DNA of 64,000 bases from Streptomyces venezuelae (GTDB taxonomy: Bacteria; Actinomycetota; Actinomycetes; Streptomycetales; Streptomycetaceae), in NCBI RefSeq assembly GCF_008642375.1, contig NZ_CP029194.1, positions 3,472,001 through 3,536,000 of the forward strand, given 5' to 3'. Of this stretch, positions 45,138 to 56,258 are shown piece after piece. The position numbers and the translations under genes were made by a program. The stretch's first letter is position 1. Each line of letters opens with the position of its first letter. The notes beneath the pieces are model-generated. The model ran no database searches and was not told the origin of the DNA. It saw only the letters and a program-made list of their open reading frames with translations.

Positions 45138-45739
45138 TACGCACCCGCCCCAGCACGCGCACGGAGCAGAGCCGCGGGAGCGACGTCCTCGAGGGGCAGA
45201 CCACGGCGAGCCGCGATCTCCTCGGGACGCTGCAGGCCCTTGAGGGCCTCCACGGTCGCGTGCACGATGTTGATCGCGTTGTCGGAGCCGAGCGACTTCG
45301 ACAGGATGTCGTGAACGCCGGCGCACTCGAGCACCGCGCGCACCGGGCCACCGGCGATAACACCGGTACCGGGGGAAGCAGGCTTCAGCAGGACAACGCC
45401 GGCCGCCTTCTCGCCCTGGATCGGGTGCGGGATGGTGCCCTGGATGCGGGGAACCTTGAAGAAGTTCTTCTTGGCTTCCTCGACGCCCTTGGCGATGGCC
45501 GCGGGAACTTCCTTGGCCTTGCCGTAACCGACACCTACGGTGCCGTCACCGTCACCCACCACGACGAGCGCGGTGAAGCTGAAGCGACGACCACCCTTGA
45601 CAACCTTGGCGACGCGGTTGATCGCGACAACGCGCTCAACGTACGCGGTCTTCTCGGCGGCAGCGCCACCGTCGCGGCCCTTCCGGTCCCGCCGCTCGCC
45701 GCCACCGGCACCGCTTCCGCGGCGCTGGGGTCCAGCCAT
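45137..45739 (-). CDS. rpsE: 30S ribosomal protein S5
   Basis: A 200-residue S5. The Gly/Arg-rich N-terminal extension (residues 1-30) is common in actinobacteria. [14 protein letters not shown] near residue 46 and [10 protein letters not shown] near residue 72 identify it. It participates in decoding fidelity near the A site. Confidence 0.98.
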   Translation of the reverse strand: MAGPQRRGSGAGGGERRDRKGRDGGAAAEKTAYVERVVAINRVAKVVKGGRRFSFTALVVVGDGDGTVGVGYGKAKEVPAAIAKGVEEAKKNFFKVPRIQGTIPHPIQGEKAAGVVLLKPASPGTGVIAGGPVRAVLECAGVHDILSKSLGSDNAINIVHATVEALKGLQRPEEIAARRGLPLEDVAPAALLRARAGAGA

Positions 45740-45784
45740 TGGATTACCTCTCTCTGTTACGTCCGTTAGTCCCGGAACCGGGGC

Positions 45785-46168
45785 TTAGAACTTCAGCCCG
45801 GCTTCGCGGGCGGCGTCAGCCAGAGCGGCAATGCGCCCGGCGTACCTGTTGCCACCACGGTCGAACACGACAGCCTCGACACCGGCGGCCTTGGCGCGCT
45901 CGGCGACCAGGGAACCGACCTGCTTGGCCTGCGCGGACTTGTCACCCTCGCCGCCGCGGATCGACGCGTCCAGGGTCGACGCAGACGCAAGGGTGTGGCC
46001 CTTGAGGTCGTCGATGACCTGAGCGGTGATACCGCGGTTGGAACGCGTCACGACGAGGCGCGGACGCTCCGCCGTACCCGACACGTTCTTGCGGATGCGG
46101 ATGTGGCGGCGCTTCTTGGCGGCACCCTTGTAGGCGTCACCCTTGGCGATCTTCACACCGTATGCCAT
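45785..46168 (-). CDS. rplR: 50S ribosomal protein L18
   Basis: A 127-residue L18, a 5S rRNA binder. It has [15 protein letters not shown] near residue 24, A-Q-V-I-D-D-L-K-G near residue 49 and [13 protein letters not shown] near residue 102. Follows rplF by 3 bp. Confidence 0.98.
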   Translation of the reverse strand: MAYGVKIAKGDAYKGAAKKRRHIRIRKNVSGTAERPRLVVTRSNRGITAQVIDDLKGHTLASASTLDASIRGGEGDKSAQAKQVGSLVAERAKAAGVEAVVFDRGGNRYAGRIAALADAAREAGLKF

Positions 46169-46171
46169 GGC

Positions 46172-46711
46172 TTACTTACCAGCCTTTCCGACCTTGCGGC
46201 GGATGACCTCACCCGCATACTTCACGCCCTTGGCCTTGTAGGGGTCGGGCTTGCGAAGCTTGCGGATGTTGGCGGCGACCTCGCCGACCTTCTGCTTGTC
46301 GATGCCCTCGACCGAGAACTTGGTCGGCGACTCGACCTTGAACGAGATGCCCTCGGGCGCCTCGACCAGGATCGGGTGGCTGTAGCCGAGCTGGAACTCC
46401 AGGTTGGAGCCCTTCGCGGCGACGCGGTAACCGACACCGCTGATCTCGAGCGCCTTCACGTAACCCTGGGTCACACCGGTGATCATGTTGGCCACCAGCG
46501 TGCGGGACAGGCCGTGGAGGGCCTTGTTCTGACGCTCGTCGTTCGGACGGTTGACGTTGAGCACGCCATCCTCGCCCTTAACGATCTCGATCGGAGCGGC
46601 GACGGTGTGGCTCAGGGTGCCCTTGGAACCCTTCACCGTGACCGTGCGGCCATCGATGGTGACGTCCACGCCGGCGGGAACCGGGATAGGCAGCTTGCCA
46701 ATACGCGACAT
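46172..46711 (-). CDS. rplF: 50S ribosomal protein L6
   Basis: A 179-residue L6 with two similar domains. [14 protein letters not shown] starts it, L-G-Y-S-H-P-I near residue 88 and [11 protein letters not shown] near the C-terminus identify it. Confidence 0.98.
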   Translation of the reverse strand: MSRIGKLPIPVPAGVDVTIDGRTVTVKGSKGTLSHTVAAPIEIVKGEDGVLNVNRPNDERQNKALHGLSRTLVANMITGVTQGYVKALEISGVGYRVAAKGSNLEFQLGYSHPILVEAPEGISFKVESPTKFSVEGIDKQKVGEVAANIRKLRKPDPYKAKGVKYAGEVIRRKVGKAGK

Positions 46712-46732
46712 GAGCTTTCCTTCCTTTCCCGA

Positions 46733-47131
46733 CTACCAGACGTAGGCGAGGACTTCCCCACCTACGCCCTTCTTGCCTGCCTGCTGGCCGGTCAGGAGAC
46801 CGTGGGACGTGGAGATGATCGCCACGCCCAGGCCGCCGAGGACCTTCGGCAGGTTGGTGGACTTCGCGTAAACCCGGAGACCGGGCTTCGAGATCCGCTT
46901 GATGCCCGCGATGGAGCGCTCACGGTTCGGACCGAACTTGAGCTCGAGGACGAGGTTCTTGCCGACCTCGGCGTCCTCGACCTTCCAGCCCGTGATGAAG
47001 CCCTCCTGCTGGAGGATTTCCGCGATGTGAGACTTGATCTTGCTGTGCGGCATCGTCACGGAGTCGTGGTATGCCGAGTTCGCGTTACGCAGACGAGTCA
47101 GCATGTCCGCGATCGGATCAGTCATGGTCAT
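46733..47131 (-). CDS. rpsH: 30S ribosomal protein S8
   Basis: A 132-residue S8 beginning [24 protein letters not shown] near residue 81 and [11 protein letters not shown] near residue 104 are typical. A frame running to 47263 was rejected because it adds an atypical Arg/Pro-rich leader. In other bacteria S8 represses the spc transcript. Confidence 0.98.
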   Translation of the reverse strand: MTMTDPIADMLTRLRNANSAYHDSVTMPHSKIKSHIAEILQQEGFITGWKVEDAEVGKNLVLELKFGPNRERSIAGIKRISKPGLRVYAKSTNLPKVLGGLGVAIISTSHGLLTGQQAGKKGVGGEVLAYVW

Positions 47132-47244
47132 GAATTGGCCTTCGGCCTCTCTCGCCGGGGTTTCCTGTATGCGCCATCCCTCTCCCCACACAGGGGCGGG
47201 ACGGGTGCGGCGCGGGGACCTACGGCGTAGTAAGTCGTACGGGC

Positions 47245-47295
47245 GGCGGACGCCCAACCCCACAAGCCTAAGCCATGAGGGGGCAGGCGTCCGCC
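47245..47295. repeat. Long-range inverted repeat in the rpsZ-rpsH spacer
   Basis: GGCGGACGCC (47245-47254) and GGCGTCCGCC (47286-47295) can pair across a 31-base loop in the transcript. The spacer (208 bp) is unusually long for this operon, so a regulatory RNA structure is possible. Confidence 0.55.
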
Positions 47296-47339
47296 AACCC
47301 AGTGCTTACCGAGAGACTCCGGTCATCCCAACTAGGGGA

Positions 47340-47525
47340 TTACCAGGAGCTCTTGGTCACGCCCGGCAGCTCGCCACGGTGAGCCATCTCACGGAGGCAC
47401 ACGCGGCACAGGCCGAACTTGCGGTACACGGAGTGGGGACGACCACAGCGCTGGCAGCGCGTGTAGCCGCGCACGCCGAACTTGGGCTTGCGGGCAGCCT
47501 TCGCGATGAGAGCCTTCTTCGCCAT
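47340..47525 (-). CDS. rpsZ: 30S ribosomal protein S14, zinc type
   Basis: A 61-residue S14: [11 protein letters not shown] and [20 protein letters not shown]. The two C-x2-C pairs make it the zinc-binding form; a zinc-independent S14 is often encoded elsewhere in Streptomyces. It follows rplE by 5 bp. Confidence 0.98.
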   Translation of the reverse strand: MAKKALIAKAARKPKFGVRGYTRCQRCGRPHSVYRKFGLCRVCLREMAHRGELPGVTKSSW

Positions 47526-47530
47526 CTCGC

Positions 47531-48085
47531 TTACGCCTCCTTGAACGGGAAGCCGAGGTGACGGAGAAGGGCACGGCCCTCAGCGTCGTTGGTCGCCGTG
47601 GTCACCACGGTGATGTCCATACCCCGGACACGGTCGATCTTGTCCTGGTCGATCTCGTGGAACATGACCTGCTCCGTGAGACCGAAGGTGTAGTTGCCAC
47701 GCCCGTCGAACTGCTTGGGGGACAGACCACGGAAGTCGCGGATGCGCGGAAGCGCGAGCGACAGGGTGCGGTCCAGGAACTCCCACATGCGGTCGCCACG
47801 GAGGGTGACGTGCGCACCGATCGGCTGGCCCTCACGCAGCTTGAACTGCGCGATGGACTTGCGAGCCTTGGTGACGGCCGGCTTCTGACCGGTGATCGTG
47901 GTCAGGTCGCGGATCGCACCGTCGATCAGCTTCGAGTCACGGGCGGCGTCGCCGACACCCATGTTGACCACGATCTTCACGAGGCCGGGAACCTGCATGA
48001 CGTTCTCGTACGAGAACTCCTCACGCAGCTTGCCCGCGATCTCCTCGCGGTACTTCGTCTTGAGACGCGGAGTGGTGGTAGCCAT
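47531..48085 (-). CDS. rplE: 50S ribosomal protein L5
   Basis: A 184-residue L5, which contacts 5S rRNA and P-site t[14 protein letters not shown] near residue 37, [12 protein letters not shown] near residue 68 and G-L-T-E-Q-V-M-F near residue 134 mark it. Overlaps the rplX stop by 1 bp. Confidence 0.98.
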   Translation of the reverse strand: MATTTPRLKTKYREEIAGKLREEFSYENVMQVPGLVKIVVNMGVGDAARDSKLIDGAIRDLTTITGQKPAVTKARKSIAQFKLREGQPIGAHVTLRGDRMWEFLDRTLSLALPRIRDFRGLSPKQFDGRGNYTFGLTEQVMFHEIDQDKIDRVRGMDITVVTTATNDAEGRALLRHLGFPFKEA

Positions 48086-48396
48086 CAGATGTCCTCACCC
48101 GTCCGCTTGGCAACGCGGATCTTGTTGCCCTCGTCGTCGAAGCGGTAACCGACACGCGTGACGACCTTCTTGCCGTCCTTCTCCACGACCAGCTGGACGT
48201 TGGAGACGTGGACCGGAGCCTCGGTCGTGACGATGCCACCGGCCTGCGACGGGCCGGCCTTGGTGTGCTTCTTGACCCGGTTGACACCCTCGACGAGGAC
48301 GCGGTTCTCGCGGGGGAAGGCCGTGATGACCTTGCCCTGCTTGCCCTTGTCCTTACCGGTGATGACCTGGACCAGGTCGCCCTTCTTGATCTTCAT
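48085..48396 (-). CDS. rplX: 50S ribosomal protein L24
   Basis: A 103-residue L24 with the KOW motif at the start: [19 protein letters not shown]. It is one of the first proteins in 50S assembly. Two bp separate it from rplN. Confidence 0.98.
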   Translation of the reverse strand: MKIKKGDLVQVITGKDKGKQGKVITAFPRENRVLVEGVNRVKKHTKAGPSQAGGIVTTEAPVHVSNVQLVVEKDGKKVVTRVGYRFDDEGNKIRVAKRTGEDI

Positions 48397-48398
48397 GC

Positions 48399-48767
48399 TT
48401 ACAGCACCTCCGGCGCGAGCGAGATGATCTTCATGAACTTCTTCTCGCGCAGCTCACGGCCGACCGGGCCGAAGATACGGGTGCCACGAGGGTCGCCGTC
48501 GTTCTTGAGAATGACAGCGGCGTTCTCGTCAAAGCGGATGTACGAGCCGTCCTGGCGGCGGCGCTCCTTGACGGTGCGAACGATGACCGCCTTGACGACG
48601 TCACCCTTCTTCACGTTGCCACCGGGGATCGCGTCCTTGACGGTGGCGACGATGACGTCACCGATGCCCGCGTAGCGGCGACCCGAGCCACCGAGAACAC
48701 GGATGCAAAGGATCTCCTTGGCACCAGTGTTGTCGGCGACACGCAGTCGCGACTCCTGCTGGATCAC
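48399..48767 (-). CDS. rplN: 50S ribosomal protein L14
   Basis: A 122-residue L14: [29 protein letters not shown] near residue 53 and F-D-E-N-A-A-V-I-L near residue 79. Forms bridge B8. It starts the spc part of the cluster, 97 bp after rpsQ. Confidence 0.98.
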   Translation of the reverse strand: MIQQESRLRVADNTGAKEILCIRVLGGSGRRYAGIGDVIVATVKDAIPGGNVKKGDVVKAVIVRTVKERRRQDGSYIRFDENAAVILKNDGDPRGTRIFGPVGRELREKKFMKIISLAPEVL

Positions 48768-48864
48768 GTCTATCTCCTGATTGTCTGCCGGTTCCCGGCC
48801 GGGGCTTCTAGGAAGCCCCGGCCGAGCCTGGCGGAACGAACTCGAAGGGTTACCCCTTCAAGAA

Positions 48865-49146
48865 TTACTTGGCCTTCTCGAGGATCTCGACGACGCGCCA
48901 GTGCTTCGTCGACGACAGCTTCCGGGTCTCCATCAGGAGGACGCGGTCGCCGATGCCGGCAGCGTTCTGCTCGTCGTGAGCCTTGAGCTTGTTCGTACGG
49001 CGGATGACCTTGCCGTACAGCGCGTGCTTGACGCGGTCCTCGACAGCGACGACGACGGTCTTGTCCATCTTGTCGCTGACGACCAGGCCCTCGCGGACCT
49101 TGCGAGCGTTGCGCTCGGTCTTCTCAGTCACGTTGCTCTCGCTCAT
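48865..49146 (-). CDS. rpsQ: 30S ribosomal protein S17
   Basis: A 93-residue S17 with an acidic/charged N-terminus and [14 protein letters not shown] near residue 19. [11 protein letters not shown] and [10 protein letters not shown] follow. One base overlaps rpmC. Confidence 0.98.
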   Translation of the reverse strand: MSESNVTEKTERNARKVREGLVVSDKMDKTVVVAVEDRVKHALYGKVIRRTNKLKAHDEQNAAGIGDRVLLMETRKLSSTKHWRVVEILEKAK

Positions 49147-49370
49147 CAGGCGTTCTCCACCGTCTCGATGCCCAGCTCACGCTCACGCATCAGGGTGTAG
49201 ATCCGGGCGATGTCCTTACGGACGGACTTGAGCCGGCCGTGGTTCTCGAGCTGGCCCGTCGCCGCCTGGAAGCGGAGGTTGAACAGCTCTTCCTTGGCCT
49301 CGCGGAGCTTGTTGAGAAGCTCCTCGTTGCCCAGCTCGCGCAGCTCGGACGCCTTGGTACCGGCCGACAT
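49146..49370 (-). CDS. rpmC: 50S ribosomal protein L29
   Basis: A 74-residue L29: [30 protein letters not shown] at 49370 shares a base with the rplP stop (ATGA type); GTG one codon earlier is possible. Confidence 0.97.
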   Translation of the reverse strand: MSAGTKASELRELGNEELLNKLREAKEELFNLRFQAATGQLENHGRLKSVRKDIARIYTLMRERELGIETVENA

Positions 49371-49789
49371 CACAGCTCACCTGCTTCGCGCTTAACGATC
49401 TTGCACTTCATCGGCAGCTTGTGGGCCGCACGGGTCAGGGCCTCGCGCGCGATCTTCTCGTTCGGGTAGGACAGTTCGAACATCACCCGACCCGGCTTGA
49501 CGTTCGCGATCCACCACTCCGGAGAACCCTTACCGGAACCCATGCGGGTCTCGGCGGGCTTCTTCGTCAGGGGACGGTCCGGGTAGATGTTGATCCAGAC
49601 CTTGCCGCCACGCTTGATGTGGCGGGTCATCGCGATACGAGCAGCCTCGATCTGGCGGTTCGTCACGTACGCCGGCGTGAGGGCCTGAATGCCGTACTCG
49701 CCGAACGCAACCTGCGTACCACCCTTGCTCATACCCGAGCGCTTGGGGTGGTGCTGCTTGCGGTGCTTGACCCTACGGGGGATCAGCAT
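49370..49789 (-). CDS. rplP: 50S ribosomal protein L16
   Basis: A 139-residue L16, positioning A-site t[28 protein letters not shown] near residue 81 and [10 protein letters not shown] near the end. Confidence 0.98.
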   Translation of the reverse strand: MLIPRRVKHRKQHHPKRSGMSKGGTQVAFGEYGIQALTPAYVTNRQIEAARIAMTRHIKRGGKVWINIYPDRPLTKKPAETRMGSGKGSPEWWIANVKPGRVMFELSYPNEKIAREALTRAAHKLPMKCKIVKREAGEL

Positions 49790-49794
49790 TTCGG

Positions 49795-50634
49795 TCAGGC
49801 CTCCGTTCCGGTGCTCTCAGCCGGAGCAGCGGCGGCAGCCTCGGCCTTGGGGGCCTCGGCGGCCGGAGCCGACTGCTGCGGCTTGCGGCCGCGGCCGCCA
49901 CGCTCGCCACCACGGCCACCACGGCCGGCCGGGCGGTCGCCAGCGCCGGCACCACGGGCCGGGCGGTTACCCGCACGGGCCGCAGCGTTCTCGGCGCGGA
50001 CCTCGGCGATGTTCTTGACGTCGCCCTTGTAGATCCAGACCTTGACGCCAATGCGACCGAAGGTCGTCTTGGCCTCGAAGAAGCCGTAGTCCACGTTCGC
50101 GCGGAGCGTGTGCAGCGGCACACGACCCTCGCGGTAGAACTCCGAGCGGGACATCTCGGCGCCGCCGAGACGACCGCCACACTGGATCTTGATGCCCTTG
50201 GCGCCGGCCTTCATCGTGCCCTGCATGCTCTTACGCATGGCGCGACGGAAGGAGACGCGGGAGGAGAGCTGCTCGGCAACGGCCTGAGCAACCAGCTGAG
50301 CGTCCATCTCGGGGTTCTTGACCTCGAGGATGTTCAGCTGGACCTGCTTGCCCGTGAGCTTCTCGAGGTCACCGCGGATGCGGTCGGCCTCGGCGCCACG
50401 GCGGCCGATGACGATGCCGGGACGCGCGGTGTGGATGTCCACCCGCACGCGGTCACGGGTGCGCTCGATCTCAACCTTCGAGATGCCGGCGCGCTCCATG
50501 CCGGACGTCATCATCCGACGGATGGCGACGTCTTCCTTGACGTAGTCCTTGTACAGCTTGTCGGCGTACCAGCGGGACTTGAAGTCCGTGGTGATGCCGA
50601 GCCGGAACCCATGCGGGTTAACCTTCTGGCCCAT
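49795..50634 (-). CDS. rpsC: 30S ribosomal protein S3
   Basis: A 279-residue S3, longer than E. coli S3. The KH domain includes V-I-G-R-R-G-A-E-A near residue 74. The C-terminal extension (residues 218-279) is low-complexity, first Gly/Arg-rich ([11 protein letters not shown]), then Ala/Glu-rich, a known actinobacterial feature. One base overlaps rplV. Confidence 0.98.
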   Translation of the reverse strand: MGQKVNPHGFRLGITTDFKSRWYADKLYKDYVKEDVAIRRMMTSGMERAGISKVEIERTRDRVRVDIHTARPGIVIGRRGAEADRIRGDLEKLTGKQVQLNILEVKNPEMDAQLVAQAVAEQLSSRVSFRRAMRKSMQGTMKAGAKGIKIQCGGRLGGAEMSRSEFYREGRVPLHTLRANVDYGFFEAKTTFGRIGVKVWIYKGDVKNIAEVRAENAAARAGNRPARGAGAGDRPAGRGGRGGERGGRGRKPQQSAPAAEAPKAEAAAAAPAESTGTEA

Positions 50635-50981
50635 TACCGGGTTCCTTCCTTGCTGCTGACGACCACGGTGATGTGGCTGGTCCGCTTACGGATCCGGAAT
50701 GCACGGCCCTGAGCACGCGGACGGAACCGCTTCAGGGTCGGGCCCTCATCGACGTACGCCTCGCTGATGACCAGCGAAGAGGCGTCAGTGTGGTCGTAGT
50801 TGTGTGCAGCGTTGGCAATGGCGCTGTCCAGCACCTTGCCAACCGGCACGCTCGCGGCCTGCGGGGCGAAACGCAGGACCGCCTGAGCCTCCGTGGCGTC
50901 CATGCCACGGATAAGGTCCACCACTCGGCGGGCCTTCATGGGCGTGACGCGGATGTACCGCGCCTGGGCCCTGGCTTCCAT
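50634..50981 (-). CDS. rplV: 50S ribosomal protein L22
   Basis: A 115-residue L22 lining the exit tunnel. ATG at 50981 ([12 protein letters not shown]) follows GGAAGGA; a frame to 51011 is possible but less typical. [12 protein letters not shown] near residue 83 marks the tunnel loop. Confidence 0.95.
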   Translation of the reverse strand: MEARAQARYIRVTPMKARRVVDLIRGMDATEAQAVLRFAPQAASVPVGKVLDSAIANAAHNYDHTDASSLVISEAYVDEGPTLKRFRPRAQGRAFRIRKRTSHITVVVSSKEGTR

Positions 50982-51023
50982 GGTTGTCCTTCCAGTGTCT
51001 GTCATGGTCATTCCACCCCGCTA

Positions 51024-51305
51024 CTAGCGGCGCTTCGACTTCCGGTCGTCCTTCACGTGACCCCGGAAGGTGCGCGTCGGCGAGAACTCGCCGAGCTTGT
51101 GGCCGACCATCGACTCGGTGACAAACACCGGAATGTGGGTCTTGCCGTTGTGCACCGCGATCGTGTGGCCGAGCATGGCCGGGATGATCATCGAGCGACG
51201 GGACCAGGTCTTGATGACGTTCTTGGTACCGGCTTCGTTCTGGGCGTCCACCTTCTTGACGAGGTGGCCGTCGACGAAGGGTCCCTTCTTGAGACTGCGC
51301 GGCAT
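51024..51305 (-). CDS. rpsS: 30S ribosomal protein S19
   Basis: A 93-residue S19: [21 protein letters not shown] near residue 34 and [11 protein letters not shown] near residue 68. 12 bp after rplB. Confidence 0.98.
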   Translation of the reverse strand: MPRSLKKGPFVDGHLVKKVDAQNEAGTKNVIKTWSRRSMIIPAMLGHTIAVHNGKTHIPVFVTESMVGHKLGEFSPTRTFRGHVKDDRKSKRR

Positions 51306-51317
51306 CTAAACCCGCTC

Positions 51318-52154
51318 CTAGCGCTTCTTGTTCGTCTTGCGGCGGCGGACGATGTACTTGCTCGAAGCCTTCTTCGGCGAGCGAGTACGACCCTCCTTCT
51401 GACCCCACGGGGAGACCGGGTGGCGACCACCGGAGGTCTTGCCCTCACCACCACCGTGCGGGTGGTCGACCGGGTTCATCGCCACACCGCGAACGGTCGG
51501 GCGAACGCCCAGCCAGCGCTTACGGCCGGCCTTGCCCCAGTTGATGTTCGACTGCTCGGCGTTGCCGACCTCGCCGATGGTGGCGCGGCAGCGGGCGTCG
51601 ACGAGACGGATCTCACCGGACGGCATACGAAGGTGGGCCATCGTGCCCTCCTTCGCCAGCAGCTGCACGGAGGCGCCAGCGGAGCGCGCGAACTTGGCGC
51701 CGCCACCGGGACGGAGCTCGATCGCGTGGATCGTGGTACCGACCGGGATGTTGCGGAGAGCCAGGTTGTTGCCGGGCTTGATGTCCGCGCCGGGGCCGTT
51801 CTCGACGCGGTCACCCTGCGTCAGACCCTTGGGGGCGATGATGTAGCGCTTCTCGCCGTCCACGTAGTGGAGCAGCGCGATGCGCGCGGTGCGGTTGGGG
51901 TCGTACTCGATGTGAGCGACCTTCGCCGGCACGCCGTCCTTGTCGTGACGACGGAAGTCGATCACCCGGTAGGCGCGCTTGTGGCCGCCACCCTGGTGTC
52001 GAACCGTGATCCGACCGGTGTTGTTACGGCCGCCCTTGCTGTGCAGGGGGCGGACCAGCGACTTCTCCGGCGTGGACCGCGTGATCTCGACGAAGTCGGC
52101 TACGGAAGAGCCACGACGGCCCGGCGTAGTCGGCTTGTACTTGCGGATTCCCAT
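51318..52154 (-). CDS. rplB: 50S ribosomal protein L2
   Basis: A 278-residue L2. [28 protein letters not shown] near residue 46 and [15 protein letters not shown] near residue 222, which contains the conserved His. It supports peptidyl transferase. Confidence 0.99.
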   Translation of the reverse strand: MGIRKYKPTTPGRRGSSVADFVEITRSTPEKSLVRPLHSKGGRNNTGRITVRHQGGGHKRAYRVIDFRRHDKDGVPAKVAHIEYDPNRTARIALLHYVDGEKRYIIAPKGLTQGDRVENGPGADIKPGNNLALRNIPVGTTIHAIELRPGGGAKFARSAGASVQLLAKEGTMAHLRMPSGEIRLVDARCRATIGEVGNAEQSNINWGKAGRKRWLGVRPTVRGVAMNPVDHPHGGGEGKTSGGRHPVSPWGQKEGRTRSPKKASSKYIVRRRKTNKKR

Positions 52155-52194
52155 TTCTCAGTCCTCGTCCGATTCCGGACGATCCAGACCGCCC

Positions 52195-52518
52195 TTAGGC
52201 GGTCGGACCGCCGAAGATGTCGATACGGTTGCCCTCGGCAAGGGTCACGATGGCGCGCTTGGTGTCCTTGCGCTTACCGAAACCGGCCTTGGTGCGCTTG
52301 CGCTTGCCCTGGCGGTTGATCGTGTTGACCCCGGTGACCTTGACCGAGAAGACCGCCTCGACGGCCTGCTTGATCTGGGTCTTGTTGGAGCCAGGCGCGA
52401 CGATGAACGTGTACTTGTTCTCGTCCAGCAGGGCGTAGCTCTTCTCCGAGACAACCGGCTTGACGAGAATGTCGCGCGGGTCCGAGAAGGTCTTGCTGGT
52501 GACGACGGCGTCAGTCAT
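52195..52518 (-). CDS. rplW: 50S ribosomal protein L23
   Basis: A 107-residue L23, docking site for SRP and trigger factor at the tunnel exit. [15 protein letters not shown] near residue 14, Y-T-F-I-V near residue 36, V-N-T-I-N-R-Q-G-K near residue 63. Overlaps the rplD stop by 1 bp. Confidence 0.98.
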   Translation of the reverse strand: MTDAVVTSKTFSDPRDILVKPVVSEKSYALLDENKYTFIVAPGSNKTQIKQAVEAVFSVKVTGVNTINRQGKRKRTKAGFGKRKDTKRAIVTLAEGNRIDIFGGPTA

Positions 52519-53168
52519 CAGGCGTCGCTCCCTTCGGTCTCAGCGGTCTGGGGGCCAGACACGAAGGACTCGAGGGCGGCCTGGGTGAAGACCACGTCGT
52601 CGGAGACGATCACGTCGTACGTGTTGAGCTGGCCCGGCTCCAGGATGTGCACCTGGGGCAGGTTACGAGCGGACAGCCACGCGGCCTCGTCGGAGCGCTC
52701 GGCGACCAGGAGCAGGTTCTTGCGCTCCGAGATCTTGCCGAACAGCGTCTTGGCGGCCTTGGTGGAGATGCCACCCTCGACCACGCCGGTGACGACGTGG
52801 ATGCGGGAGTGGGTGGCCCGGTCCGAGAGGGCACCGCGGAGGGCGGCGACCTTCATCTTCTTCGGGGTCCGCTGCGAGTAGTCACGCGGCACGGGACCGT
52901 GCACGACGCCACCACCGGCGAACTGCGGGGCGCGGGTCGAACCCTGACGGGCGCGGCCGGTGCCCTTCTGGCGGTAAGGCTTCTTGCCACCACCGCGGAC
53001 TTCGCCACGGCTCTTGGTCTTGTGCGTGCCCTGACGGGCCGCGGCCAGCTGCGCGACGACGACCTGGTGGATCAGCGGAACGCTGACCTTGGCGCCGAAG
53101 ATCTCCGCGGGGAGCTCGACGGTCCCGGCCTTGTCGCCTGCCGGCGAAAGGATGTCAATGGTGCTCAT
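52518..53168 (-). CDS. rplD: 50S ribosomal protein L4
   Basis: A 216-residue L4. ATG at 53168 gives [28 protein letters not shown] near residue 48 and [10 protein letters not shown] near residue 78 mark the tunnel loop. In E. coli L4 represses the S10 operon; whether it does here is not visible. Confidence 0.98.
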   Translation of the reverse strand: MSTIDILSPAGDKAGTVELPAEIFGAKVSVPLIHQVVVAQLAAARQGTHKTKSRGEVRGGGKKPYRQKGTGRARQGSTRAPQFAGGGVVHGPVPRDYSQRTPKKMKVAALRGALSDRATHSRIHVVTGVVEGGISTKAAKTLFGKISERKNLLLVAERSDEAAWLSARNLPQVHILEPGQLNTYDVIVSDDVVFTQAALESFVSGPQTAETEGSDA

Positions 53169-53175
53169 CGGTTCC

Positions 53176-53820
53176 TCAAACCCCCTTGGCCGCGGTGCGG
53201 ACCAGGACGAGGCCACCGTTGGGGCCGGGGACGGCGCCCTTGATGAGCAGCAGACCCTTCTCGGCGTCAACGGCGTGGACGGTCAGGTTCTGGGTGGTCA
53301 CACGCTCGTTGCCCATGCGACCGGCCATCTTCATGCCCTTGAAGACACGACCCGGAGTGGCGCAGCCACCGATGGAGCCGGGCTTGCGGTGCACGCGGTG
53401 GGCACCGTGCGACGCCTTGCCACCACGGAAGTTGTGGCGCTTCATGACACCGGCGAAGCCCTTGCCCTTGCTCTTGCCGGTGACGTCGACCTTGACGCCG
53501 GCCTCGAAGAGCTCGGCGGTGATCTCCTGGCCGAGCGTGTACTCGGAGGCGTCAGCGGTGCGGAGCTCCACCAGGTGGCGGCGCGGGGTGACGTCAGCCT
53601 TGGCGAAGTGACCCTTGAGGGGCTTGTTCACCTTGCGAGGGTCGATCTCGCCGAAGGCGATCTGGACCGACTCGTAGCCGTCGACGTCGTTCGTACGGAC
53701 CTGGGTCACGACATTCGGGCCGGCCTTGACGACGGTCACCGGGACGACCCGGTTGTTCTCGTCCCAGACCTGCGTCATGCCGAGCTTCTCGCCCAGGATG
53801 CCCTTGATGTTCTTAGCCAT
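53176..53820 (-). CDS. rplC: 50S ribosomal protein L3
   Basis: A 214-residue L3. ATG at 53820 ([16 protein letters not shown]) is chosen over a frame four residues longer. [13 protein letters not shown] near residue 126 and [10 protein letters not shown] near residue 149 identify it. Confidence 0.98.
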   Translation of the reverse strand: MAKNIKGILGEKLGMTQVWDENNRVVPVTVVKAGPNVVTQVRTNDVDGYESVQIAFGEIDPRKVNKPLKGHFAKADVTPRRHLVELRTADASEYTLGQEITAELFEAGVKVDVTGKSKGKGFAGVMKRHNFRGGKASHGAHRVHRKPGSIGGCATPGRVFKGMKMAGRMGNERVTTQNLTVHAVDAEKGLLLIKGAVPGPNGGLVLVRTAAKGV

Positions 53821-53833
53821 CTCGCGCGTCACC

Positions 53834-54142
53834 TCAGAGCTTGATCTCGATGTCGACGCCCGCCGGCAGGTCGAGACGCATCAGCGAGTCAACCGTCTTC
53901 GGCGTGGGGTCGAGGATGTCGATGAGGCGCTTGTGCGTGCGCATCTCGAAGTGCTCGCGCGAGTCCTTGTACTTGTGCGGCGACTTGATGACGCAGTACA
54001 CGTTCTTCTCAGTGGGCAGCGGCACCGGGCCTGCGACCGACGCACCAGTGCGGGTCACCGTCTCGACGATCTTCTTCGCCGAGGAGTCGATGACCTCGTG
54101 GTCGTAGGCCTTGAGCCGGATGCGGATCTTCTGTCCCGCCAT
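53834..54142 (-). CDS. rpsJ: 30S ribosomal protein S10
   Basis: A 102-residue S10: [26 protein letters not shown] near residue 39, [12 protein letters not shown] near residue 63. First gene of the S10 operon; S10 also works in NusG/NusE antitermination. Its leader holds the hairpin shared with the str operon. Confidence 0.98.
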   Translation of the reverse strand: MAGQKIRIRLKAYDHEVIDSSAKKIVETVTRTGASVAGPVPLPTEKNVYCVIKSPHKYKDSREHFEMRTHKRLIDILDPTPKTVDSLMRLDLPAGVDIEIKL

Positions 54143-54609
54143 GGCTACTAGTAGTCCTTTGTCTCGTAACGCTCTGGCATCCCGGTCGACTGTGCTTCCT
54201 GAGAAGCTCCGTCCTACCTCCGACCCACGCGGTCGGGCGTGTCGCACTCCCTCTACGCAGAAATCCCTGAGGATTTCCCAACCAAGGGGGTGCGGTCACC
54301 ATGACCGCGAGTCGGGGGTGGAACACCCACCGGGAGCCTGGTCGGCACCCCGCTGACGCTTCCCAGAAGATTCCCGTACGTCCGCCCGACGCCTCTCAGC
54401 AGAGAGGTGTGAAGCGACGAGTACTGTGGGACTCGCTTCCGGTCCTCCCGACGGGAGGCGCGCAGCATCGGCACTCAACCGAGCAACCCCGACAGTCTGC
54501 CATACGGGACCTTCCGGCCGCCAATCGGGGTCGAAGACTGTACCCCACGTCACGTACGGACAAGCGCCGGGGCGCACGCGTCTTCCCGCGCGCCTGCTCT
54601 CGGCGCCCT
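54143..54609 (-). promoter_or_regulatory. Leader and promoter region of the S10 operon
   Basis: 467 bp without a gene. It contains the shared hairpin element (54220-54244), a second small stem AAATCC-TCA-GGGATTT (minus strand, near 54264-54280) and an AT-richer zone around 54500-54560 where the promoter probably lies (TTGGCG, 19 bases, CAGACT is a weak candidate). Transcript start unknown. Confidence 0.6.
54220..54244 (-). promoter_or_regulatory. Hairpin leader element upstream of rpsJ, shared with rpsL
   Basis: CCGACC-CACGC-GGTCGG (54220-54236) forms a 6-bp stem with 5-nt loop, then GGCGTGTCG. The 25-bp block is identical at 24 positions to 60799-60823 in front of rpsL. It lies 77 bp upstream of rpsJ. 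Confidence 0.8.
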
Positions 54610-55848
54610 TCACCCCAACCGGCGTGCCCGCTCCGTCAGATGGCGGCGCTCGGGAGCGCTCGTCGTGTGCCGGGCCGCCTCGCGATAGGCCGCCGCCGCG
54701 CTCTCCTCGTCGCCGAGGAGTTCGAGCAGGTGCGCGCGGGTCGCGAGGAGCCGGTGGTGGTGGGCGAGGCGCTTGTCCTCCGCCAGGCCGGCGAGCAGCT
54801 CCAGGCCCGCCTCCGGGCCGTGGACCATCGCGACCGCGACGGCACGGTTGAGCGTGATCACCGGGTTGTCCCCGGTCCGCTCCAGGAGCTCGTACAGGGC
54901 GAGGATCTGCGGCCAGTCCGTGGCCGCGGCGGACTCCGCCTCGTCGTGGACGGCCGCGATCGCCGCCTGGAGCTGGTACGGGCCGACCTGCCCCTTCGGC
55001 AGCGTGCGGCTGATCAGCTCGATGCCCTCCCCGATCAGCCGGCCGTCCCAGCGGCCCCTGTCCTGCTCGGCGAGCGGCACCAGCTCGCCGTGCGGGCCCG
55101 TGCGGGCCGGGCGGCGGGCGTCGGTGAGCAGCATGAGCGCGAGCAGGCCCGCCGTCTCGGTGTCCTCGGGGACGAGCCGGTGCAGGAGCCGGGTGAGCCG
55201 GATCGCCTCCGTGGAGAGCGCCGGCGCGGTGAGCTCGTCGCCGCCGCTGGCCGTGTAGCCCTCGTTGAAGGTCAGGTAGAGGACGTGCCGCACCTCGGCG
55301 AGCCGGGCCGCCCGGGCCTCCCCCTCGGGCTGTGCGAGCCCTCCCCCGGCGGCCTTGATCGTCTGCTTGGCCCGGCTGATGCGCTGCGCCATGGTCGGCT
55401 CGGGCACGAGGAAGGCGGCGGCGATCTGCGCGGTGGTGAGGCCGCCGACGGCCCGCAGGGTGAGCGCGATCCGGCTGGGCGGCGACAGGTCCGGATGGCA
55501 GCAGAGGAAGAGCAGGGACAGGGAGTCGTCCCCGCCCGTGCCGGGGGCGTCGGCGGCCTGGGCGACGAGCTCGGAGTCGGGCGTGGCGAACGCCAGGGCG
55601 TCCTCGCGGCGCCGGCGTGCGACATCGGCGCGCAGCTGGTCGATGTACTTGCGGGTCGCGACGGTGAGCAGCCACGCACGGGCGTTGTCGGGGACGCCGT
55701 CCTGCGGCCACTGCCGCGCGGCGGCGATCAGCGCCTCCTGGAGGGCGTCCTCGCAGGCGTCGAAGTTGCCGTGCCGTCGGACGAGCAGGCCGAGGACCTG
55801 CGGCGTGCACTCACGCAGCAGGTCCTCGATCTCCTGGGCTGCGGTCAC
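54610..55848 (-). CDS. ECF42-type RNA polymerase sigma factor, module 2
   Basis: A 412-residue ECF42 factor. GTG at 55848 overlaps the stop of the DGPF gene (GTGA). Region 2 ([15 protein letters not shown], near residue 33), region 4 with [16 protein letters not shown] near residue 155, and the long helical C-terminal extension ([12 protein letters not shown] near residue 197; [11 protein letters not shown] near residue 288). It resembles the factor at 9906-11156 in every region but is clearly divergent. Expected to act at TGTCGA-type promoters. Placed between tuf and rpsJ, outside any ribosomal transcript. Confidence 0.93.
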   Translation of the reverse strand: MTAAQEIEDLLRECTPQVLGLLVRRHGNFDACEDALQEALIAAARQWPQDGVPDNARAWLLTVATRKYIDQLRADVARRRREDALAFATPDSELVAQAADAPGTGGDDSLSLLFLCCHPDLSPPSRIALTLRAVGGLTTAQIAAAFLVPEPTMAQRISRAKQTIKAAGGGLAQPEGEARAARLAEVRHVLYLTFNEGYTASGGDELTAPALSTEAIRLTRLLHRLVPEDTETAGLLALMLLTDARRPARTGPHGELVPLAEQDRGRWDGRLIGEGIELISRTLPKGQVGPYQLQAAIAAVHDEAESAAATDWPQILALYELLERTGDNPVITLNRAVAVAMVHGPEAGLELLAGLAEDKRLAHHHRLLATRAHLLELLGDEESAAAAYREAARHTTSAPERRHLTERARRLG

Positions 55849-56207
55849 AGGTCCGCCGCGGACTCGTGCAGGACCGGCCAGAGCTCGACGGGGTCGACGT
55901 CCGCGAAGGGCATGTCGGCGGCGATCTGCTGGGCGCGCTCCGGGCTGTCGCAGTCGAGCAGGTAGAAGCTGGCCAGGTACTCCTTGGTCTCCAGGTACGG
56001 CCCGTCGGTGACGGCGGGGGCGCCGTCCTCGCGGCGGACGAGCCGGGCGGCGGCCGCGTCGGCGAGTCCGTACGCGCCGAGCAGCTCGCCGGTCTCCCGG
56101 TACTTCCGGTTGAAGGCCTCCTGCCTGGCGATCGCCTCGGGCCAGGCCTCGGCCGGGAAGGACTCCCACTTGGCCTGGTTGCCGTAGATCATCGCGACGT
56201 ACTTCAT
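55845..56207 (-). CDS. YCII-related DGPF protein, partner of ECF42 sigma factor (module 2)
   Basis: A 120-residue DGPF-type protein, ATG at 56207 ([12 protein letters not shown]). The signature is [10 protein letters not shown] near residue 66, with Tyr in place of Phe. It is translationally coupled to the sigma factor by a 4-bp overlap, tighter than in module 1. The likely ECF42 promoter lies 52-80 bp upstream. Confidence 0.92.
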   Translation of the reverse strand: MKYVAMIYGNQAKWESFPAEAWPEAIARQEAFNRKYRETGELLGAYGLADAAAARLVRREDGAPAVTDGPYLETKEYLASFYLLDCDSPERAQQIAADMPFADVDPVELWPVLHESAADL

Positions 56208-56258
56208 CTCGGGTGTCCTCCCCGTCCCCGCGCGCCCCTGTGGCGTGCTGTCACCCAG

